Shown: positions 49,546 through 57,632 of the stretch, piece after piece | Numbering within the stretch: position 1 is the stretch's first letter | How the letters are laid out: the number at the start of each line of letters is the position of its first letter | NCBI RefSeq assembly: GCF_963931295.1 | Contig: NZ_OZ007001.1 | Span: 2,311,001-2,375,000, forward strand | From: an uncultured Mailhella sp. | GTDB taxonomy: Bacteria; Desulfobacterota; Desulfovibrionia; Desulfovibrionales; Desulfovibrionaceae | Direction of reading: 5' to 3' | Length of the DNA stretch: 64,000 nt | Notes under the pieces: model-generated | Databases searched by the model: none | Seen by the model: only the letters and a program-made list of their open reading frames with translations | Told to the model about the DNA's origin: nothing | Position numbers and translations under genes: made by a program

Positions 49546-51018
49546 CTACTTCATGCAGGCGGCGGGCTTGGCGGCGCTCACGCTGCTGCTGCGGCAGAAG
49601 TGCAGGAACAGCGCAAGGCAGGAAAGGGAAACGACGATGCCGATGATGGTGGACGCTTCCATGGAAAGACGGAATCCGATGGGCGCATAGCAGATGTAGG
49701 CCGTGCAGACCGTGGTCATGAACACGGCGGGAATGCTGGTGATCCAGTGCAGGCGTCCGTGCCTGGCGAGCCACACGGAGAAGGCCCAGAGGCTCACGCA
49801 GGACATGGTCTGGTTGGCCCAGCCGAAATATCTCCAGATGATGGGGAAGTCCAGCAGGGTGAGGGCCACGCCGCCGCAGAACAGCGGAACGGCGGTGAGA
49901 ATGCGCTTGGTCACGTTCTTCTGATCGATGTGGAAACGGTCGGCCAGCATGCCGCGGGCGGCGCGGAAGGCGGTGTCGCCGGTGCTGATGGGCAGAAGCA
50001 CCACGCCGAGAATGGCCAGCAGGCCGCCCACGGGTCCGAGCAGGGTGATGGCTATCTGCTGCACCACCACGGTGGGAGCGCCCTTGGGACCCATGGCCGC
50101 GGAAAGCGAGGCCGCGTCGGGATAGAAGGAAAGGGCGAGCGTGGCCCAGATGAGGCCGAGAACGCCTTCGGTGATCATGGCGCCGTAGAAGACGCGGCGG
50201 CCCTGCTTCTCATTGGTCATGCAGCGGGCGCGCAGGGGCGACTGCGTGGCGTGGAAGCCGGAAATGGCGCCGCAGGCGATGGTGATGAACAGAATGGGCC
50301 ACACGGGAGTGTGGGCGGGGTGAACGTTGGTGAAGAAGTCCGTGTTGGGCAGAATGGTGTAGCCCTTGGCGAACAGCGCCACGATGAGACCCAGCGCCAT
50401 GAAGATGAGCATGACGCCCACGATGGGATAGAAGCGGCTGACGATGCGGTCAAAGGGAATGATGGTGGCGACGAAATAGTAGGCGAAAATGATGACGCTC
50501 CACGCCAGCGTGGGGGCGGACGGGAACAGATTGGTCAGAAAATGCGGGAACAGGTTGGCCAGCAGGGCGGCAGGCGCCAGCACGAAGGTGGCTCCCACCA
50601 TGACCATGAAAATGATGGTGAAGCATTCCATGAAAATTCGCGCGCCCGAGCCAAGGTTGCGGCCGATGATCTCGGGGTAGCTGATGCCGTCTTCACGGAT
50701 GGAAATCATGCCGGCGATGTAGTCGTGAACCGCGCCGGCGAAAATGGAGCCGAAGACCACCCACAGCAGGGCCACGGGGCCGTACAGAGCGCCGAGAATG
50801 GTGCCGATGACGGGGCCGAGTCCGGCGATGTTGATCATCTGGCTCATGTAGAGCTTCCAGAGGGGCATGGGTTCAAAGTCCACACCGTCCCTTCTGGTCA
50901 TGACGGGAGTTTTCCGGGACGCGTCGGCCCCGAACACGTGTTCCACAAAGGCGCCGTACACGACATAACCTGCGATGAGCAGCGCACAGCAGCCAAAGAA
51001 ATAAAGGGTGCCAAACAT
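49546..51018 (-). CDS. cstA: CstA-family peptide/pyruvate transporter
   Basis: The 490-residue protein has about 12-14 membrane helices. CstA motifs include MSQMINIAGLGPVIGTILGALYG split across the first helices, GAVHDYIAGMISIREDG, SGFHATQSPLRARCMTNEKQGRR and LLPISTGDTAFRAARGMLAD. E. coli CstA and BtsT take up peptides and pyruvate. The length is that of the shorter anaerobe-type subgroup. The start at 51018 has only a weak site. Confidence 0.9.
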   Translation of the reverse strand: MFGTLYFFGCCALLIAGYVVYGAFVEHVFGADASRKTPVMTRRDGVDFEPMPLWKLYMSQMINIAGLGPVIGTILGALYGPVALLWVVFGSIFAGAVHDYIAGMISIREDGISYPEIIGRNLGSGARIFMECFTIIFMVMVGATFVLAPAALLANLFPHFLTNLFPSAPTLAWSVIIFAYYFVATIIPFDRIVSRFYPIVGVMLIFMALGLIVALFAKGYTILPNTDFFTNVHPAHTPVWPILFITIACGAISGFHATQSPLRARCMTNEKQGRRVFYGAMITEGVLGLIWATLALSFYPDAASLSAAMGPKGAPTVVVQQIAITLLGPVGGLLAILGVVLLPISTGDTAFRAARGMLADRFHIDQKNVTKRILTAVPLFCGGVALTLLDFPIIWRYFGWANQTMSCVSLWAFSVWLARHGRLHWITSIPAVFMTTVCTAYICYAPIGFRLSMEASTIIGIVVSLSCLALFLHFCRSSSVSAAKPAACMK

Positions 51019-51901
51019 AACAGATCCGGCTTTCGCCGGCCCTCCAGTGCCCTCTCCAACAGGGCGTGTCTGTTCCCCGGTCGTGTGCGGCCGGGGAAGG
51101 TGAACGTGTTCCGTTTCGGGGAAAAACGGAACCGGCAGTCGAAGGATCGGATGCGGGCGATACTTTTTCGCCTCGGAAGCGTCGAACAGGCTGTCGCAGT
51201 CTTGCCGTTCTGCCGGGCGCAGGGAGAACCGCAATTCCCTGCGGCGCGGTAGGTAATGGAAAGTGCTCCCGCCCGGGGGGATTGTCAAGCCGTCATTTTA
51301 ATAAAACTTTTTTGTACCAAAAGGAGGGGGTGAAACAAAAGAGAGCTGGGGTGCGAGGCGTCGGAACAGGACGGAATCAGGGGAATTTCGTCCTTTTTTT
51401 TTCAGACGGTTCCGGAATGCGGGCTGCCGGAGCGTCTGCGGGCAAGGCGTGCGTTTCGGCGTGACTTCGGGACGGATGCCTTTGAGCGGGAACATGGAAA
51501 AAGGGAAAGCCTCGGGGGCGGAGAGGCCGGGGCAGCTGCTGCCGTGCCGGGAAAAACGTACCCCGGAATGTGGACGGGAGGCGGCTCTTTTTCGCAATAC
51601 TTTTTTCCCTGCGAACATGTGAGGGGAAAATCGAGGACATGAGGGCGTACTGAATATTAGTTGATGTCGGCATCTTTTCTTTTCTCTGCGCCGGAGGAGG
51701 CAGGCTGTTGCCTGGATCGAAGCGGGCATGCGGATGGGCCGTTTTCCCGCGTGTGACAGCAGGCGGCTTGTTGGCAAATCCGGCGTTCCGGGCGAAGCGT
51801 TGGCGCAGCAAAGGCATTTGCCTGGAAATATATTCGGTGCAGTGACGACGGAGCAAGAGAGCTTTTTCCTGTTTGTCTGGCAGAGAGGTGGAAAAAATGG
51901 A
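51019..51901. other. Long non-coding interval between cstA and the DsrE-like gene
   Basis: These roughly 880 bases hold no gene I can support. Near cstA there is a leader hairpin (GTTCCGTTT 51108-51116 with AAACGGAAC 51124-51132) and another CCCCGG/CCGGGG pair around 51075-51096. Further right, minus-strand frames to 52062 and beyond are antisense shadows of the DsrE-like gene or lack start signals. A small RNA cannot be excluded. Confidence 0.4.
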
Positions 51902-51930
51902 TTGACAGAAAACACGGCCAATGAAATTCT
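51902..51930 (+). promoter_or_regulatory. Candidate sigma-70 promoter of the DsrE-like gene
   Basis: A perfect TTGACA (51902-51907) is followed after 17 bases by AATTCT, which matches TATAAT only at three positions. It would give a leader of about 105 bases. Confidence 0.4.
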
Positions 51931-52042
51931 TTTGACGAGCCCCTTGTGCTGCAAGGGTGCGGGACGGTTCCCACGGCCGACCGTGCCTTCCGGCGCGCAG
52001 GCCGGCCGCGGACTGAAACAGTACTGGTTCAAGGAGAATATT

Positions 52043-52456
52043 ATGAAGTTTGATCTGGTCATTCATGTGAACACCAACGATCCCAACGTGTTCAGACTGG
52101 CGTTCAGCCAGGCTGCCAACTACAAGAAGGAAGCGCTGCTCAAGCGTCATAAGATTTCCCCTCTGGACATTGCCGCCAAGGCCGGTTTCATGGCGCTGGA
52201 CGAACCGGATACGTTCAAGCTCATCATGGTGGTGAACGGCCCTGCCGTGCAGCAGCTCGTGAAGGAAAACGTCGAGCTGCTGGGCAAGGCTCAGGAAGCC
52301 GTGGCCAACGGCCTGAAGATTCATGTGGGGCAGTGTGCCATGAACTCCTATCATGTGGAAAAGGACATGCTCTGGTCGTTCGTGGAAGTGGTGCCTTCCG
52401 CCACGCTGGATCTTGTGCAGCTTCAGAATTCCGGCTTCGCCTACATGAAGGTGTAA
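52043..52456 (+). CDS. DsrE-family protein
   Basis: The start at 52043 has AAGGAGAATATT before the ATG and gives 137 residues. The fold pattern FDLVIHVNTNDPNVFRLAFSQAANY, FKLIMVVNGPAV, LLGKAQEAVANGLKIHVGQCAMN fits DsrE/DsrF-like small sulfur-relay proteins. One Cys is present in VGQCAMN, near the position of the sulfur-carrying Cys of DsrE-type proteins. A role in handling persulfide sulfur fits a sulfur-respiring host but is not shown. Confidence 0.7.
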   Translation: MKFDLVIHVNTNDPNVFRLAFSQAANYKKEALLKRHKISPLDIAAKAGFMALDEPDTFKLIMVVNGPAVQQLVKENVELLGKAQEAVANGLKIHVGQCAMNSYHVEKDMLWSFVEVVPSATLDLVQLQNSGFAYMKV

Positions 52457-52483
52457 CCCATCTGATTTAAAATGTTTTTTTAT

Positions 52484-52518
52484 GGAGCGGGGCGTTTTTG
52501 CGCTGCCGCTCCTTTTTT
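52484..52518 (+). terminator. Rho-independent terminator after the DsrE-like gene
   Basis: GGAGCGG (52484-52490) pairs with CCGCTCC (52506-52512), followed by six T. It lies 28 bases past the stop. Confidence 0.85.
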
Positions 52519-52689
52519 ATGCGCCGAGGCGGATTTTCGACGACAGAGCGGCCGGAAAAGAAGCGGAAAAAGTTGCCGGACGCCGTTGACATGGCAGGAA
52601 AAGAGTTCTATAGCAAAAGACAATAGGGAATTATATATTCCATTTTTTCTAACTATTAAAAATAGTTGTCATTCAACCCCGCTTTTGCC

Positions 52690-53376
52690 ATGACGCCGAC
52701 CCTCCGTTTTTCCGCCGTATTTTTCGATTTGGACGGAACGCTTGTTGATTCCGCGCCGGACATTCTTCATCTGATTCGCCAGGTGCTCATGGATGCGGGA
52801 CTTGACGTGCCCTCCATGGATTTTCACCTCATCGGTCCGCCGCTCGAAGAGATTTTTGAAGCCGTTGCCCCTTCGGTGTCGCCCGAGTTCCGGGCGGAGC
52901 TGGTGCTGGCCTATCGTGCGCTCTATCGTGTGGACGACTACGCCCGCAGCCGCGTTTTTTCCGGCATTCCCGGACTGCTGCGCTCGCTCAGGGAACAGGG
53001 AGTGCCCGCTTTTGTGGCCACGAACAAACCGGAAAAGGTGACGCGGCGTCTTCTGGAGCGCAAGGGACTGCTGCCGCTGTTTACCGACGTGGCCAGCCGT
53101 GATTCCGTGGCAGGCCGCAGCCTTTCCAAGCGCGAGATGCTGGACATGCTCATGGCGCGCCACGGACTGAGCGCGTCCTCGGCCCTGATGGTGGGAGATT
53201 CCCGACTCGATATATCCGGCGGACGGGAGGCGGGAGCGCGCACTGCGGCGGCGCTGTACGGCTACGGCCGGAAGGAAGTGCTGCTGGAGGAAAAACCCGA
53301 CTTCGTGGTGGAAGACGAGGGCTGGGAAAAAATGTTCGCGTGGCCGGAAATGTGTCCGGCGGGAATGCGGCCATGA
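52690..53376 (+). CDS. HAD-family phosphatase, phosphoglycolate-phosphatase-like
   Basis: The 228-residue protein starts at the ATG at 52690; no good ribosome-binding site is seen and a TTG at 52666 is an alternative. Motif I is FDLDGTLVDS, motif II FVATNKPEK, motif III the Lys in SLSKREMLD and motif IV MVGDSRLDISGGREAG. The helical cap after motif I fits the Gph/PGP subclass. It overlaps the next gene's start by four bases (ATGA), so it may dephosphorylate an intermediate of the downstream sugar pathway. Confidence 0.82.
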   Translation: MTPTLRFSAVFFDLDGTLVDSAPDILHLIRQVLMDAGLDVPSMDFHLIGPPLEEIFEAVAPSVSPEFRAELVLAYRALYRVDDYARSRVFSGIPGLLRSLREQGVPAFVATNKPEKVTRRLLERKGLLPLFTDVASRDSVAGRSLSKREMLDMLMARHGLSASSALMVGDSRLDISGGREAGARTAAALYGYGRKEVLLEEKPDFVVEDEGWEKMFAWPEMCPAGMRP

Positions 53377-54134
53377 AGCAGGAAAAAAGACAGGAAATCA
53401 TTCTCTATGCCGTGATGCGCAGCGGCTACGTGTCCATTGACTCGCTGGCCGAGGAACTCGGCGTGTCGTCGCAGACCATCCGGCGCGATCTCGCCGTCAT
53501 GGACAGGCAGGGCATGCTGGAACGTCGTCCCGGCGGTGCGAGCTACCGTACGACCATTCTGAACAGCTCCTACGAGAAGCGGCAGGTGGAAGATCTGAAG
53601 GACAAGGAGCGCATTGCCCGTGCCATTGCCGAATACATTCCCGACAACTGCTCCATCTTTCTGACGCTGGGAACCACGACGGAAGTGATTGCCAACGCGC
53701 TTTTGTGCCGCTCGGGCCTCATGATCATCACCAACAATACCGTGGCTGCACTGACCCTGAACAAAAAGTCGGACTTTGAGGTGGTGCTTACGTCGGGCTA
53801 CATGCGCAAGAGCAGTCACGGTCTGGTGGGGGAGTCCACCATCGATTTTGTGAACGGCTTTCAGTGCGACTACCTCATCACCAGCACGGGCGGCATCAAC
53901 GAGAGCGACGGCTGTCTGGTGGATTTTCACACCGCGGACGTGAGCGTTGCGCAGGCCATGATGCGGCACTCGGGCAAGGTGCTGCTGGCCGTGAGTCCGG
54001 ACAAATTCGGGCGTCATGCCGTGATACGGTTTGCGCCCATGAAGAGCGTGGACATGCTCTTTACCTGCGAGCCCATACCGGCAAGACTGTCGGAACTGGC
54101 TGAGACATCTGGAGTTAATATTGTTACTTGTTGA
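53373..54134 (+). CDS. DeoR-family transcriptional repressor
   Basis: The 253-residue protein starts at the ATG at 53373, overlapping the HAD gene. The DeoR HTH is clear: RQEIILYAVMRSGYVSIDSL, EELGVSSQTIRRDLAVMDRQG, RRPGGAS. The sugar-phosphate-isomerase-like sensing domain has SIFLTLGTTTEVIANAL, NNTVAALTL and DYLITSTGGIN. It lies just upstream of the TRAP/sugar operon and most likely represses it until a phosphorylated sugar intermediate appears (family knowledge plus position). Confidence 0.92.
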   Translation: MKQEKRQEIILYAVMRSGYVSIDSLAEELGVSSQTIRRDLAVMDRQGMLERRPGGASYRTTILNSSYEKRQVEDLKDKERIARAIAEYIPDNCSIFLTLGTTTEVIANALLCRSGLMIITNNTVAALTLNKKSDFEVVLTSGYMRKSSHGLVGESTIDFVNGFQCDYLITSTGGINESDGCLVDFHTADVSVAQAMMRHSGKVLLAVSPDKFGRHAVIRFAPMKSVDMLFTCEPIPARLSELAETSGVNIVTC

Positions 54135-54293
54135 ATAGAACCATGCAGAATTTTTATATTTTTCTATGCATCTTATTGATTTTTTTGTATAAAAAACATG
54201 TTATGTGCTAATTTTGTACACTTGTAAACATAAGTTGCAGTAAAATATACGCTTTTCGTCTTTTATAAGGCGATATTTTTAAAAATGTGGTGC

Positions 54294-54330
54294 GGGCTTC
54301 GTCGTTACTTTCGACGAAGTCCTTTTTTTT
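54294..54330 (+). terminator. Rho-independent terminator after deoR-type gene
   Basis: An 11-base stem built on CTTCGTCG (54297-54304) and CGACGAAG (54312-54319) is followed by eight T. It isolates the regulator transcript from the TRAP operon. Confidence 0.88.
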
Positions 54331-54394
54331 CGCAGCATTTTACAGAGATGCCGAAAGAGAAAGCTGACCGGATTTAGGCGTGAAAAAATGTAAA

Positions 54395-54407
54395 AAATGT
54401 TACATTT
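54395..54407. promoter_or_regulatory. Candidate operator dyad
   Basis: AAATGT-T-ACATTT is a perfect 6+1+6 palindrome, with a further AAATGT at 54411-54416. It sits about 210 bases upstream of dctP and could bind the DeoR repressor or another regulator. Confidence 0.4.
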
Positions 54408-54619
54408 GGTAAATGTCAGTGACACAAGGAATTTTTATATTTTATTGAAATTATTATATTTTATTATTTTTACCACCTGAACATAAAAAAAAGTTTGTTA
54501 AGTTGCAATCAATTTTTTTATTGTTTATTGACACAAAGTATTTTTTTTGTAATTGCTTAATTAACTTCGAAAAGTCAGAGGTGGATTTGTTTGACAACAA
54601 ATAACCAGAGAGGTTTTCT

Positions 54620-55633
54620 ATGCGTGCTTTAACTGTATTGTTACTGGCCTGCTGTTTGGTGACCGGCATATCCGCGCACGCTGAGGCTTCGGACAAGATC
54701 ATCGTCCGACTCAGCCACAGCAACACCCCTTCGGACATGGATCCCTACCACACCATCGTGACCAAGCTGAAAAGCAAGGTGGAAGGCGCTCTCGGTACGG
54801 ACCGCATCGAGATTCAGGAATATCCCGCCGGTCAGCTCGGCTCCGAAGACCGTGCCTTCCAGGATGTGCAGCAGGGCATCGTACAGATGGCCATTCTCGC
54901 GGTGAACAACGCCTCCGTGTTCGCACCCTCTCTCGGCGCCTTCGATCTGCCCTACATTTTCAAGAACGTGGAAGAATTCGACAAGTGCGTTGACGAAAAC
55001 TGGGACGTCATCAACGAAAACATGGAAAAGGAATGCGGCAACATCGCTCTGGTGTGGCATTCTCAGGGCTTCCGCTACATCACCAACAGCAAGATGCCCA
55101 TCACCACTCTGGCCGATCTTGCCAAGGTGAAGATCCGCGTGCCCAACAATCCGCAGATGATCGGCGTGTATCGCGCCTGGGGCACCGAACCCGTGCCGCT
55201 CGCCTGGGACGAAACCTTCAACGCCGTGCAGCAGCGAGTTGTCGATGGTCAAGATAATCCGCTGGTGTCCATTGCCACCAACCGCTTCTATGAAATTCAG
55301 AAGTACATCACCGAACCTCATTACAAGCTGTGGACCGGGCCGCTGGTTGTGAACGCCTCCTGGCTGCGTTCCCTTCCCAAGGACGTGCAGGACGTGCTCG
55401 TCAAGGCCGGCCATGAAGTCACCGTGGAAATGCGCGAAGAGCTCAAGAAGCAGGAAGCCATGTCTCGTCAGTTCCTGAAGGACAAGGGCATGGTCTTCTG
55501 CGGCGTGCCCACCGATGAAAGCGAATGGATGTCGCGCGCCATGGCCATCTGGCCGCAGTTCTATCCTCAGATCAAGAACATGGCCATTGTGGAAGCCTTC
55601 ATGAAGACCCTCGGTCGCGAGCTTCCCCGGTAG
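54620..55633 (+). CDS. dctP: TRAP transporter substrate-binding protein (DctP family)
   Basis: The 337-residue periplasmic protein has a Sec signal peptide (ending SAHAEA). DctP motifs include VRLSHSNTPSDMDPYH, YPAGQLGSEDRAFQDVQQG and LADLAKVKIRVPNNP, which contains the carboxylate-binding Arg. AVQQRVVDGQDNPLVSI follows. The Arg implies an organic-acid ligand, such as a sugar acid. It heads the TRAP operon; a terminator-like hairpin directly after it would favour its own expression over that of the permeases. Confidence 0.93.
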   Translation: MRALTVLLLACCLVTGISAHAEASDKIIVRLSHSNTPSDMDPYHTIVTKLKSKVEGALGTDRIEIQEYPAGQLGSEDRAFQDVQQGIVQMAILAVNNASVFAPSLGAFDLPYIFKNVEEFDKCVDENWDVINENMEKECGNIALVWHSQGFRYITNSKMPITTLADLAKVKIRVPNNPQMIGVYRAWGTEPVPLAWDETFNAVQQRVVDGQDNPLVSIATNRFYEIQKYITEPHYKLWTGPLVVNASWLRSLPKDVQDVLVKAGHEVTVEMREELKKQEAMSRQFLKDKGMVFCGVPTDESEWMSRAMAIWPQFYPQIKNMAIVEAFMKTLGRELPR

Positions 55634-55644
55634 AGATCAGCGAG

Positions 55645-55676
55645 TCCCGGAGGGCGGCGAGCTCTCCGGGATTTTT
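55645..55676 (+). terminator. Intercistronic terminator/attenuator between dctP and dctQ
   Basis: TCCCGGAG (55645-55652) pairs with CTCCGGGA (55664-55671) followed by five T, right before the dctQ ribosome-binding site (CGGAGG). Partial termination here would raise binding-protein levels over permease. Confidence 0.75.
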
Positions 55677-55687
55677 CGGAGGCAACT

Positions 55688-56194
55688 ATGAAAGTGTTGA
55701 AGTGGCTCGATAAGAACTTTGAAGATGTTGTGTGCGCCATTCTTCTTGTCAGCATCGTGACTATGCTCATGGCGCAGGTGGTGGTTCGTTTCGTGTTCGG
55801 GTACGGACTGACCGTTTCCGAAGAACTGTGCCGATTCATGTTTCTGTATCTTGTGTACTTTGCCGCCAGCCTTGTGGCTCTCAAGGGCGGCCACATCCGT
55901 GTGACAGCTCACCTCCAGTACCTTTCGACCAAAGCCAAGCTTGTGCTGCTCATGGTGTCGGATCTGCTCTGGAGTGGTTTCAATATCATGGTCATCTGGG
56001 AAGGGATCAAGCTCATCGACGGCATGGCTGTCCGTCCCATGTATTCCGGCGCCATGCTCCTCGACATGCGCTATGTGTACGTTGCCGTGCCGCTGGCCTT
56101 CTGTCTGCTGACGTTCCGCATCATTCAGCGCTGGGTGCGTCATTTCCGCGGCGAAATCTCCATTCTGGACACCCAGGTCGTTGAGGAGGGCTAG
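55688..56194 (+). CDS. dctQ: TRAP transporter small permease (DctQ family)
   Basis: The 168-residue protein has four membrane helices. The family pattern is visible as VVCAILLVSIVTMLMAQVVVRF, SEELCRFMFLYLVYFAASLVALKGGHI and VAVPLAFCLLTFRIIQRW. It lies between dctP and dctM, ending four bases before dctM. Confidence 0.93.
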   Translation: MKVLKWLDKNFEDVVCAILLVSIVTMLMAQVVVRFVFGYGLTVSEELCRFMFLYLVYFAASLVALKGGHIRVTAHLQYLSTKAKLVLLMVSDLLWSGFNIMVIWEGIKLIDGMAVRPMYSGAMLLDMRYVYVAVPLAFCLLTFRIIQRWVRHFRGEISILDTQVVEEG

Positions 56195-56197
56195 CAT

Positions 56198-57478
56198 ATG
56201 ACCGACCTTCTTCTGTGGATAGTCATGGCCGCATGCCTCATCGTGGGCTGCCCCATTTTCGTTTCTCTCGGCGTGGCCTCGGTGGCGGTGCTTTTCTTCA
56301 GCGACATTCCCATGAGCATCATCGCTCTGGACATGTGCAAGGTCATGGACATGTTCCCGCTGCTTGCGGTGGTGGGCTTCATCTTTGCCGGCGCGCTCAT
56401 GGAAAAGGGCGGCATGGCCCGGCAGATCGTTGACATGGCGCAGATTTTCGTGGGCCGCATTCAGGGCGGCCTCGGCATCACCACCATTCTCGGCTGTCTC
56501 TTCTTCGCCGCCATGATCGGTTCCGGTCCCGGCACCGTGGCCGCCATGGGCTCCATCATGATTCCCACCATGGTGCGGCGCGGCTACTCGCCCGAATACG
56601 CGGCAGGCGTCTGCGCCACGGGCGGCACGCTCGGCATCCTCATTCCGCCGAGCAACCCCATGATCATTTACGGCATCATCGCCAGCACCTCCATTTCCAA
56701 GCTCTTCACCGCAGGCTTCGTGCCCGGCTTCCTTCTGGGCTTCTTCATGATGGTCATGGCCTACGTTCTGGCCAGACGCGCCGGCTTCCGCGGCACCATT
56801 GCCACCGACGGCGAACTCAAGTTCTGGCCGCAGCTTCGCAAGAGCTTCTTCTCCCTCATGGCGCCGGTCATCATTCTCGGCGGCATCTACGCGGGCATCT
56901 GCACTCCCGTGGAAGCCTCGGTCATCGCCATCTTCTACTCCCTGTTCGTCGGCCTGTTCATCACCCGCGAGCTGAAGCTTGCCGAAATCTGGGACGCCAT
57001 CAAGATGACCAACGCCTCGGCGGGCAGCATCATCATCGTGCTCGGCGTGTCCACGCTGTTCGGCCGCATCCTCACCATGCAGCGCATTCCGCATCTGCTC
57101 GCGAACTGGATGATCACCCTCACCGACAATCCCTACGTCATTCTCATCCTCATCGGCCTGCTGCTGCTCTTCCTCGGCATGTTCATGGAAACGCTGGCCA
57201 CCATCGTCATTCTGGCGCCCATCTTCCTGCCGCTCGTACTGCGCGTGGGCATCGATCCCGTGTTCTTCGGCATCTTCTGGGTCGTCACCAACGAAGTCGC
57301 GCTGCTTTCGCCGCCTCTCGGGGTAAACCTGTTCATTGCACAAAAATTGTCGGGAATCACGTTCGAGCGTGTGGCCAAAGGCGCGTTCCCGTACATGCTG
57401 CTCATCATTGCCTTCATCATTCTGCTCATCATCTTCCAAGACATTCCGCTCATCCTTCCCCGTCTGCTGGGAATGTAA
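56198..57478 (+). CDS. dctM: TRAP transporter large permease (DctM family)
   Basis: The 426-residue protein has about 12 membrane helices. It carries DctM motifs such as GVASVAVLFFSDIPMSII, FAGALMEKGGMARQIVDMAQ, GPGTVAAMGSIMIPTMVRRGY, ATGGTLGILIPPSNPMIIYG and GMFMETLATIVILAPIFLPL. It completes the TRAP importer, which uses an ion gradient to take up an organic acid. AGGAGGGCTAGCAT precedes the ATG. Confidence 0.95.
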   Translation: MTDLLLWIVMAACLIVGCPIFVSLGVASVAVLFFSDIPMSIIALDMCKVMDMFPLLAVVGFIFAGALMEKGGMARQIVDMAQIFVGRIQGGLGITTILGCLFFAAMIGSGPGTVAAMGSIMIPTMVRRGYSPEYAAGVCATGGTLGILIPPSNPMIIYGIIASTSISKLFTAGFVPGFLLGFFMMVMAYVLARRAGFRGTIATDGELKFWPQLRKSFFSLMAPVIILGGIYAGICTPVEASVIAIFYSLFVGLFITRELKLAEIWDAIKMTNASAGSIIIVLGVSTLFGRILTMQRIPHLLANWMITLTDNPYVILILIGLLLLFLGMFMETLATIVILAPIFLPLVLRVGIDPVFFGIFWVVTNEVALLSPPLGVNLFIAQKLSGITFERVAKGAFPYMLLIIAFIILLIIFQDIPLILPRLLGM

Positions 57479-57518
57479 TTCATGCGTCTTCCTCGGGTCT
57501 GCGGCCCTTGTCGTCGGG

Positions 57519-57543
57519 GTCTGCCGGTTGCCTTCCGGCGGAC
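57519..57543 (+). promoter_or_regulatory. Intercistronic hairpin between dctM and the IolC-type gene
   Basis: GTCTGCCGG (57519-57527) pairs with CCGGCGGAC (57535-57543) with one G-U pair. No U-tract follows. It may stabilise or process the mRNA. Confidence 0.45.
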
Positions 57544-57632
57544 CGCCGCAGGGGACTTTTGTCCTCAAAAAACTGAACCATCATGTATAACGGTGCCATT
57601 TTGCATCATTTTCAATTCCGGAGTTGTCGGAC

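Larger units (their letters stand above)
54135..54619 (+). promoter_or_regulatory. AT-rich control region of the TRAP/sugar-acid operon
   Basis: This 485-base interval is roughly 70 % A+T by eye, in sharp contrast to its flanks, and holds no gene. A terminator (54294-54330) splits it. The right part contains the dyad AAATGTTACATTT (54395-54407), repeated AAATGT motifs nearby and a TTGACA at 54528-54533 without an obvious -10. It likely carries the operon promoter, DeoR operators and possibly other regulator sites. Confidence 0.55.

Noticed and set aside
51801..51816. TGGCGCAGCAAAGGCA upstream of the DsrE-like gene as sigma-54 element
   Set aside because: Spacing is right but four of the conserved positions differ, and a TTGACA-type promoter lies closer to the gene.
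51298..52062. A 254-codon minus-strand frame between cstA and the DsrE-like gene
   Set aside because: No ribosome-binding site, no domain, Arg/Pro/Ser-rich composition, and it overlaps the DsrE-like start region antisense.
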